Shown here: positions 1-5,045 of the stretch, in pieces | Layout of the letters: every line of letters begins with the position of its first letter | Numbering within the stretch: position 1 is the stretch's first letter | Source: an uncultured Bacilli bacterium | GTDB lineage: Bacteria; Bacillota_I; Bacilli_A; RF39; UBA660 | Assembly (NCBI GenBank): GCA_934133015.1 | Contig: CAKPAQ010000076.1 | Location: forward strand, 1 to 5,045 | DNA length: 5,045 nt | Direction: 5' to 3' | The notes under the pieces: generated by a model | What the model was told of the DNA's origin: nothing | Database searches by the model: none | Seen by the model: only the letters and a program-made list of their open reading frames with translations | Program-made: the position numbers and the translations under genes

Positions 1-1
1 G

Positions 2-640
2 CAGAGAATTATACGTGATGATGAAATTAGTGTATATGAGATAAAAACAATAGCACCAGATGGATATACAACACAATCATATATTATTAATATAATAAGA
101 TTAAAGAGTAGTAACTCTACATTATCTAAACTTGCAGTATCAGGTTGTAAAATGGAACCCGAATTTGATAGCAATACATTAGAATATACAGTTTATGTTC
201 CAAAAGGTACTACAACTTTAAAAAGTGAAGATGTTATAGCTGTTCCTACAGATGAATATGCAACAGTAGTTAAATCAAGTGATTTAGATTTAACTTCAGG
301 AGAAAATGTCTTTGATATTGATGTTACAAGTCATAATGGAGAAACACATACAACATATAAAATAAAGGTTGTAGAAGAAAAATCTAATAATAATTATTTA
401 GAAAGTATAACAACTAATGTTGGTACTCTATCACCAAGTTTTGATACAAATATTACACAATATAAATTACATTTAACACAAAGACAAAATACATTAAAAA
501 TAGATGCCAAAACTCAAGATGAAACTGCAAAAATAGAAAGTGGTACAGGAACTTATAATATTACAGAAGATACAAGAATTTTAATTAAAGTAAGAGCAGA
601 AGATGGAACTTTAAGAATATATATTATAGATATAGAAAAA
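2..640 (+). repeat. Tandem cadherin-like beta-sandwich protein repeats (one partial, two complete)
   Basis: Three copies of a roughly 90-residue module lie head to tail within the first reading frame: the tail of one copy at 2-106, a full copy at 107-379 and a full copy at 380-640. Each complete copy has the pattern L-x-x-(L/I), then a short strand, F-D-(S/T)-N, then (L/I)-x-x-Y, and ends with D/N-G, T-x-x-Y and an alternating I/V strand. This matches the bacterial cadherin-like beta-sandwich family (Pfam PF12733 as I recall it), which forms stalks in secreted or wall-attached proteins. The copies are diverged at the DNA level, so this is a domain repeat, not a recent duplication. The following stretch (641-784, starting LTGGTISGKI) resembles the beta-rich domain that often follows such repeats, but it breaks off into RlmN sequence. 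Confidence 0.75.
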
Positions 641-1642
641 GATCCATTAACAGGTGGAACAATATCAGGAAAAATAACAACTGAAAATTCAGTAGTCAAA
701 TATAAATCAACAGTAACATTATATAGAACAGAAGATACAAAGAGTGAAAATGACGAAGATAATCCAAGAGAAGTTATTGAACAACTAAAACAAGATTTTA
801 CCTTAACTTCAATAAAAATAACTAAAATAGAACAAGATGTAGATGTTAGTAAGTTTTTATTTTTATTATCTGATAATGAAAAAATAGAAGCAGTATTAAT
901 GAATCATGATTATGGAAATAGTCTATGTATTTCTACTCAAGTTGGTTGTAACATGGGATGTAAATTCTGTGAAAGCGGAAGACTAAAAAAAGTAAGAAAC
1001 CTAGAAACTCATGAATTAATAGAACAAATACTAATAGTAGAAAAAGAATATGGTAAAAGAATAAGTCATGTTGTCGTAATGGGAATTGGTGAGCCATTTG
1101 ATAACTATGATAATCTAGTTAAATTTATAGAAATAATAAATCATCCTAAAGGAATAGCTTTAGGTAGTAGACATATAACCGTCTCAACTTGTGGTGTAGT
1201 ACCTAAAATAAAAGAATTCTCTAAGTTACCATATCAAGTAAATTTGGCTATAAGTTTACATGCTCCTAATAATAAAATAAGAGATGAAATAATGCCAATT
1301 AATAAAGCTTACAAGATTGAAGTTTTAATTGATACTCTAAAAGATTACATTAAAAAGACAAATAGAAGAGTAACATTTGAATATATATTATTAAAAGATA
1401 TTAATGATCATGATGAAGATGCTAAAGAATTAGTAAACCTAGTAAAAGGTATGAATTGTTACATAAACTTAATACCATACAATGAAACTAATAATATTTC
1501 TTTCAAAAGAAGTAATTATGATACTATTACTAGATTTTATGATATACTTAAAAAGAATAAGATAAATGCTACTATAAGAAGAGAATTTGGCTCTAAAATA
1601 AGCGCAGCATGTGGACAACTTAGAAGTAAAAAGGAGGATTAA
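2..1642 (+). CDS. rlmN: Cadherin-like repeat protein fused in frame to N-terminally truncated RlmN (rRNA/tRNA adenine-C2 methyltransferase); 5' end outside window
   Basis: The frame is open from base 2 without a stop, so the true start lies left of the window. The ATG at 152 sits inside a repeat, lacks a Shine-Dalgarno sequence, and is not a credible start. Bases 2-640 encode cadherin-like beta-sandwich repeats typical of exported surface proteins, and ~641-784 a following beta-rich segment. From ~785 the protein is a radical-SAM methylase of the RlmN family, which makes 2-methyladenosine at 23S A2503 and tRNA A37 in the cytoplasm. Numbering from Met152, it has the [4Fe-4S] cysteines C266, C270 and C273 (CNMGCKFC), the paired catalytic cysteines C259 and C487 (SLCIS and AACGQL), the SAM-binding GEP at 313-315, and HITVST and ISLHAPN. 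The family's N-terminal HhH domain (~65 residues) is missing. Downstream gene order supports rlmN being native here. Family identity is certain; whether the fusion is real is doubtful. Confidence 0.85.
   Translation, partial: QRIIRDDEISVYEIKTIAPDGYTTQSYIINIIRLKSSNSTLSKLAVSGCKMEPEFDSNTLEYTVYVPKGTTTLKSEDVIAVPTDEYATVVKSSDLDLTSGENVFDIDVTSHNGETHTTYKIKVVEEKSNNNYLESITTNVGTLSPSFDTNITQYKLHLTQRQNTLKIDAKTQDETAKIESGTGTYNITEDTRILIKVRAEDGTLRIYIIDIEKDPLTGGTISGKITTENSVVKYKSTVTLYRTEDTKSENDEDNPREVIEQLKQDFTLTSIKITKIEQDVDVSKFLFLLSDNEKIEAVLMNHDYGNSLCISTQVGCNMGCKFCESGRLKKVRNLETHELIEQILIVEKEYGKRISHVVVMGIGEPFDNYDNLVKFIEIINHPKGIALGSRHITVSTCGVVPKIKEFSKLPYQVNLAISLHAPNNKIRDEIMPINKAYKIEVLIDTLKDYIKKTNRRVTFEYILLKDINDHDEDAKELVNLVKGMNCYINLIPYNETNNISFKRSNYDTITRFYDILKKNKINATIRREFGSKISAACGQLRSKKED
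1631..1637 (+). promoter_or_regulatory. Strong Shine-Dalgarno for the PrpC-type phosphatase gene
   Basis: AAGGAGG lies six bases before the ATG at 1644 and is embedded in the last codons of the rlmN frame. It decides the phosphatase start: the alternative in-frame GTG at 1611 has no such site and would add 11 residues not found in the family. Its position within the end of rlmN suggests translation of the two genes is coupled. Confidence 0.9.
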
Positions 1643-1643
1643 T

Positions 1644-2390
1644 ATGAAGGCTTTTTGTCAAACTGATACTGGAAGAGTAAGAGAACATAATGAAGATAGT
1701 GTTATTATTGTTAGAAATCAAAACAATGATTATCTATTAGCTGTAGCCGATGGAATGGGTGGTCATTCTGCTGGAGAAGTCGCATCAAGTATCGCAATTA
1801 GTTATCTTGGAAAACACTTTCAAGAATCATTTATTAATTTTACTAAAGACCAAGCTATCGAGTGGTTACAATTAAGTGCTAAAGAAATAAATAGATTAAT
1901 ATTTAGCTATGTTGATAACCATCCAGAAAGTAAAGGAATGGGTTCAACTTTAGTTGTAGCTATAAATACTAACGATTATGTATTATTTGGAAACATTGGT
2001 GATTCAAGTGGTTATGTATTAAAAGATAGTAAACTTCATAAAATAACCTATGATCACACTTTAGTAAATTTATTAGTAACCGCAGGTGAATTAACCAAAG
2101 AAGAAGCTAAAGATCATCCTAAGCGTAATGTCTTAATGAAAGCCTTAGGAGCCAATAATGAAATTGATATTGATGTTTTCGATTGTGATACTGAAATTGA
2201 AGCTATTTTCTTATGTAGTGATGGACTTACTAACATGTTAGAAGATGAACAAATAGAACGTGTATTACTTAGTGATTTAACTATAGAAGATAAAGTTACT
2301 AAATTAATTAAAAAAGCTAATAATAGGGGTGGACCTGATAATATTTCTGTAGCTTATTTAATTAGAAATGAAGGATGTGTAGAAGAATGA
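1644..2390 (+). CDS. prpC: PrpC/Stp-type PP2C (PPM) protein Ser/Thr phosphatase
   Basis: This soluble 248-residue, metal-dependent phosphatase would remove phosphate from Ser/Thr residues and reverse the action of the kinase encoded next to it. The single PPM domain fills the protein, at the usual length for bacterial PrpC/Stp. Visible motifs are R13-x-x-N-E-D-S19 (phosphate-binding Arg and metal Asp), DGMGGH at 36-41, GMGST at 98-102, DHTLVNLLV from 137, the metal Asp in CSDG at 191-194, and GGPDNIS at 229-235 with D232. The usual GDSR motif reads GDSS (119-122). No signal peptide or membrane segment is seen. The start at 1644 is set by AAGGAGG and by the MKAFCQTDTGRVR opening typical of the family. 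The gene begins one base after the upstream stop and overlaps the kinase by four bases, so it is part of an operon. The call rests on motifs and on kinase adjacency. Confidence 0.95.
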   Translation: MKAFCQTDTGRVREHNEDSVIIVRNQNNDYLLAVADGMGGHSAGEVASSIAISYLGKHFQESFINFTKDQAIEWLQLSAKEINRLIFSYVDNHPESKGMGSTLVVAINTNDYVLFGNIGDSSGYVLKDSKLHKITYDHTLVNLLVTAGELTKEEAKDHPKRNVLMKALGANNEIDIDVFDCDTEIEAIFLCSDGLTNMLEDEQIERVLLSDLTIEDKVTKLIKKANNRGGPDNISVAYLIRNEGCVEE

Positions 2391-4198
2391 TAGAAAAGGG
2401 GCAAAAAATAAATGATCGTTATGAGATCATTAAAAGTATTGGTGAAGGTGGTATGGCTAATGTTTATTTAGCCTATGATACTATTTTAGATCGTAGAGTA
2501 GCTATTAAGGTATTACGTGGTGATTTATCAAATGATGAAAAATTTGTAAGACGTTTTCAAAGAGAAGCGTTATCAGCATCAAGCTTATCTCATCCTAATA
2601 TAGTAGAAATGTATGATGTAGGTGAAGATAATGGTATATACTACATAGTTATGGAATATATTGAGGGAAAAACCTTAAAACAATTAATAAAAAAACGCGG
2701 AGCCTTAACTTTAAGTGAAGCTATCGATATAATGTTACAATTAACAGATGGTATTTCTCAAGCCCATGATAGTTATATTATTCATAGAGATTTAAAACCA
2801 CAAAACATAATGATAAGGGAAGACGGAAGTATCAAAATTACTGACTTTGGTATTGCGATGGCCCTTAATTCAACTCAACTTACTCAAACTAATAGTGTAA
2901 TGGGAAGTGTTCATTATTTACCACCTGAACAGGCAAGTGGTAAAGGTTCAACTATAAGAAGTGATATTTATTCAATGGGTATTTTGTTCTATGAACTATT
3001 AACTGGTAGTTTACCTTTTAAGGGAGATAATGCTGTTGAAATAGCTCTAAAACAATTACGTGATGAAATTCCAAGTATTAGAAAAAAGAATCCTGCTATT
3101 CCACAAAGTGTCGAAAATGTAATTTTAAAGGCTACTGCTAAAAATCCTAAAAATAGATATACTGATGCCAAAGAAATGCATGCTGACTTATTAACTGTAT
3201 TGAATGATGAAAGAATGGATGAGAAAAAAATAGTATTCAAATATCCTGAACATGAGATAGATGACAATACTAGAAGTATAAAAATAGTAAAGAAAAAAAC
3301 TGATGAAAAAATTAAAGAAACTACTGATGATACTACTTCTATTAATGATACGGATAAAGAAGATGATATTTCTCAAGAAGATGATGAAGTAATTGAAAAA
3401 GAATCTAAAAAAACAAATATTATTATTTGGATTTTAACAAGTATCATTGGTGTTGTTGTTTTAGTACTATTATCAATATTCCTAATTATTCCCACTATTA
3501 CAAAGGTACCAGATGTAAAAATACCAGATTTACAAGGAAAGTCAGTAATAGAAGCCGAGGAACAATTAAAAAAGATAGGCTTTGAAGTAGCTGTTGAAAC
3601 TAAAAAAGAAGAAAATGCCGATATTGAAAAAGGTAATGTTATAAAAACAGAACCTAAAGCTGGACGTAGTGTAAAAAAGGGAACAACTATCACCATTTAT
3701 GAATCATTAGGTAAAGTTCTTTATGAAATAGAAGATTACACTGGTCTAAACTATATTGAAGTTCAAACACTTTTAGAAAAAGTACATAGTCTTAAAGTAA
3801 CAGTTGAGAAAAAAGAAGTTGATAATGGTGATTATGATGAACAAGAAATTATAGATCAAAGCTTGGAAGTTGGTACCAAAGTTGTTGCTGGTGATGAAAT
3901 AACTTTATATATTGCAGATATAGATAGTGGTTATCCCGATATGGTAGCCGACGGTTGGACAGTAGATGATGTTAAAGCTTTTTGTGATAAATACAAAGTA
4001 GTTTTAAATATTGACTATGAATCAACATCAGATTATGTAGAAGGAACTTTGATAAGTCAATCACGTTCACCAAAAACACCAATTGTTTCTGGGTCTACAT
4101 TAAAAATAGTAGTAGCCCAAGCTCCAAATGAAAATGCATCAGGTGAACCACAAATAACTCCATCACCAACAGATGATTCTAGTAAAAAAACACAATAA
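2387..4198 (+). CDS. prkC: PrkC/PknB-type membrane Ser/Thr protein kinase with three PASTA domains
   Basis: This 603-residue kinase would phosphorylate cytoplasmic proteins in response to peptidoglycan fragments or lipid II bound outside the cell. The kinase domain (~12-272) has the glycine loop GEGGMANVY (19-27), K41 in VAIK, E60, HRDLKPQN (133-140), DFG (153-155), activation-loop T163, T166 and T168, and PPEQ (179-182). A charged Lys/Glu/Asp linker (~275-342) leads to one membrane helix (~344-368). Three PASTA repeats follow (~374-441, 444-511, 515-577), then a Ser/Thr/Pro-rich tail. It is shorter than B. subtilis PrkC (~648 residues) and has no room for a C-terminal Ig-like domain. I chose the ATG at 2387 because it gives an ATGA overlap with the phosphatase stop and the normal MI-x-K-G opening; an in-frame ATG at 2375 has no spaced ribosome site. 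AAGGA at 2371-2375 is a distant possible Shine-Dalgarno, so translational coupling is likely. Confidence 0.96.
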   Translation: MIEKGQKINDRYEIIKSIGEGGMANVYLAYDTILDRRVAIKVLRGDLSNDEKFVRRFQREALSASSLSHPNIVEMYDVGEDNGIYYIVMEYIEGKTLKQLIKKRGALTLSEAIDIMLQLTDGISQAHDSYIIHRDLKPQNIMIREDGSIKITDFGIAMALNSTQLTQTNSVMGSVHYLPPEQASGKGSTIRSDIYSMGILFYELLTGSLPFKGDNAVEIALKQLRDEIPSIRKKNPAIPQSVENVILKATAKNPKNRYTDAKEMHADLLTVLNDERMDEKKIVFKYPEHEIDDNTRSIKIVKKKTDEKIKETTDDTTSINDTDKEDDISQEDDEVIEKESKKTNIIIWILTSIIGVVVLVLLSIFLIIPTITKVPDVKIPDLQGKSVIEAEEQLKKIGFEVAVETKKEENADIEKGNVIKTEPKAGRSVKKGTTITIYESLGKVLYEIEDYTGLNYIEVQTLLEKVHSLKVTVEKKEVDNGDYDEQEIIDQSLEVGTKVVAGDEITLYIADIDSGYPDMVADGWTVDDVKAFCDKYKVVLNIDYESTSDYVEGTLISQSRSPKTPIVSGSTLKIVVAQAPNENASGEPQITPSPTDDSSKKTQ

Positions 4199-4206
4199 AG
4201 GTAGGT
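4197..4206 (+). promoter_or_regulatory. Ribosome binding site of rsgA
   Basis: AAAGGTAGGT overlaps the kinase TAA stop and precedes the ATG at 4212. AAAGG is ten bases and the second GG six bases before the start, so either could pair with 16S rRNA. The 13-base gap between stop and start holds nothing else, with no room for a promoter or terminator. The same ten bases recur at the right end of the window. Confidence 0.6.
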
Positions 4207-4211
4207 AAATA

Positions 4212-5042
4212 ATGAGAGGACAAATAGTTAAAATATTAAGTAACTTATATTTCGTAAATAGTAACGACAAAATATATCAATGTCATTCTAGAGGTAGATT
4301 TCGTAATGATAAAATAACTCCTGTCGTTGGTGATTATGTTATTTTTGATGCTAAAGAAAACTATATTTTAGAAATAGAAAAACGAAAAAATTATTTAGTT
4401 CGTCCTCTTGTCAGTAATATAGATCAAGGAATTATTGTAACTAGTGTAAAACACCCTGACTTTTCTAGTAATTTATTGGATAAGTTAATTACTGTTATGG
4501 AACACAACAATATCACTCCCATTCTTTGCTTTTCTAAATGGGATTTACTAACACCTGATGAAACTAAAGAAATGGAAAAAATAGTTAGTTATTATAATAG
4601 TATAGGTTATATAACTTTGAAAAATACTGAACTTACTAAATTAAAAGCACTATTAAGTAATAAGACAAGTGTATTTACTGGTCAAACTGGCGCTGGTAAA
4701 TCAACTCTTATGAATAGTTTAGATAGTACCATTCATCTATTAACAGGTGAAATATCAGAATCCCTTGGTAGAGGAAAACATACAACTCGCCATGTTGAAT
4801 TAATTGAAATGTATAATGGTAAAGTTTTAGATACACCTGGTTTTTCTTCACTTGATTTTAAAGATTTAAGCAAAGAAGAAATAAGAGATACTTTCATTGA
4901 ATTTAACAATTATCCATGTAAATATAAAGATTGTATGCATACTAATGAAAGTGAATGTGAAGTAAAGAAAAACGTTTCAAATGGTAATATCTTACAATCA
5001 AGATATGAAAACTATATAAAATTTTTAAATCCTAAAAGGTAG
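4212..5042 (+). CDS. rsgA: Ribosome small-subunit-dependent GTPase RsgA (YjeQ/CpgA/EngC)
   Basis: RsgA binds the maturing 30S subunit and hydrolyses GTP as a late assembly checkpoint. This 276-residue copy has an N-terminal OB fold (~1-65, including G-D-Y at 40-42), then a circularly permuted GTPase domain in which G4 (SKWD, 108-111) precedes the P-loop GQTGAGKST (157-165), the switch RGKHTTRHVEL (187-197) and G3 DTPGF (207-211). The C-terminal zinc site is complete: C236, C241, H243, C249. It is slightly shorter than B. subtilis CpgA (~298 residues), partly because the segment between G4 and the P-loop is short and lacks an obvious Ser-Ala G5 motif. It lies 13 bases after the kinase gene. 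CpgA/RsgA is reported as a PrkC phosphorylation target in B. subtilis, which fits this neighbourhood. The stop is TAG at 5040-5042, so the gene is complete. Confidence 0.97.
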   Translation: MRGQIVKILSNLYFVNSNDKIYQCHSRGRFRNDKITPVVGDYVIFDAKENYILEIEKRKNYLVRPLVSNIDQGIIVTSVKHPDFSSNLLDKLITVMEHNNITPILCFSKWDLLTPDETKEMEKIVSYYNSIGYITLKNTELTKLKALLSNKTSVFTGQTGAGKSTLMNSLDSTIHLLTGEISESLGRGKHTTRHVELIEMYNGKVLDTPGFSSLDFKDLSKEEIRDTFIEFNNYPCKYKDCMHTNESECEVKKNVSNGNILQSRYENYIKFLNPKR

Positions 5043-5044
5043 GT
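5035..5044 (+). promoter_or_regulatory. Probable ribosome binding site of a following gene beyond the window
   Basis: AAAGGTAGGT spans the rsgA stop codon and is identical to the ten bases before the rsgA start. This suggests another gene of the same operon begins within about ten bases of the right edge. In B. subtilis the next gene is rpe (ribulose-phosphate 3-epimerase), but the product here cannot be seen. Confidence 0.45.
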
Positions 5045-5045
5045 G

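Noticed and set aside
152..154. ATG at 152 as the start of the first gene
   Set aside because: It lies inside a cadherin-like repeat, has no Shine-Dalgarno sequence, and the frame is open with matching repeat sequence back to base 2.
600..900. An independent internal start giving a separate full-length RlmN
   Set aside because: No in-frame ATG with a ribosome site precedes the catalytic core; the ATG at 899 is inside a conserved strand, and the HhH-coding sequence is absent in all frames nearby.
1611..1643. GTG at 1611 as the phosphatase start
   Set aside because: It lies within the RlmN active-site codons, has no ribosome site, and adds residues absent from the family; AAGGAGG points to 1644.
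2375..2386. ATG at 2375 as the kinase start
   Set aside because: AAGG abuts it with no spacing. The ATGA overlap at 2387 and the normal family N-terminus favour the later start.
2989..3696. Three minus-strand open frames of 61 to 107 codons
   Set aside because: They lie opposite the conserved kinase gene, show only low-complexity Phe/Ser/Ile-rich translations expected from antisense AT-rich coding DNA, and match no family I know.
1..5045. CRISPR array, insertion sequence, RNA gene or intrinsic terminator
   Set aside because: No regularly spaced direct repeats, no transposase or flanking inverted repeats, no tRNA/rRNA signature, and no hairpin with a T-run in the very short intergenic gaps.

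Overview
The window is AT-rich, gene-dense DNA from a Bacillota-like bacterium. The order rlmN, PP2C phosphatase, PASTA kinase, rsgA on one strand, with almost no intergenic space, is the classical Firmicutes arrangement (Bacillus subtilis rlmN-prpC-prkC-cpgA/rsgA). TGA ends the phosphatase gene and tryptophan is encoded by TGG, so the standard bacterial code applies rather than the Mycoplasma code. The protein sequences would suit an uncultured gut Bacilli or Clostridia lineage, but I cannot place it more closely.

Layout. Positions 2-1642 form one continuous reading frame, open at the left edge. Its first ~640 bases encode extracellular-type cadherin-like beta-sandwich repeats. From about position 785 it encodes a 23S rRNA/tRNA A2503/A37 methyltransferase (RlmN) that lacks its usual N-terminal helix-hairpin-helix domain. 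Positions 1644-2390 encode a PrpC-type PP2C phosphatase, 2387-4198 a PrkC/PknB-type membrane Ser/Thr kinase with three PASTA domains, and 4212-5042 the ribosome-assembly GTPase RsgA. The last bases look like a ribosome binding site for a further gene outside the window.

How the genes work together. The phosphatase and kinase are a cognate pair: the kinase senses peptidoglycan fragments or lipid II through its PASTA domains, phosphorylates proteins on Ser/Thr, and the phosphatase reverses this. RlmN and RsgA both act on the ribosome, and RsgA is a reported PrkC substrate in B. subtilis. No promoter or terminator is visible between the genes, and the junctions (1-base gap, ATGA overlap, 13-base gap) point to one translationally coupled operon.

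The main oddity is the in-frame join of a secreted-type repeat protein to a cytoplasmic rRNA methylase with loss of about 65 methylase residues. I read this as a chimeric assembly or a deletion fusion rather than a designed new protein, but the sequence alone cannot decide. I see no CRISPR array, RNA gene, insertion sequence or novel defence system here.
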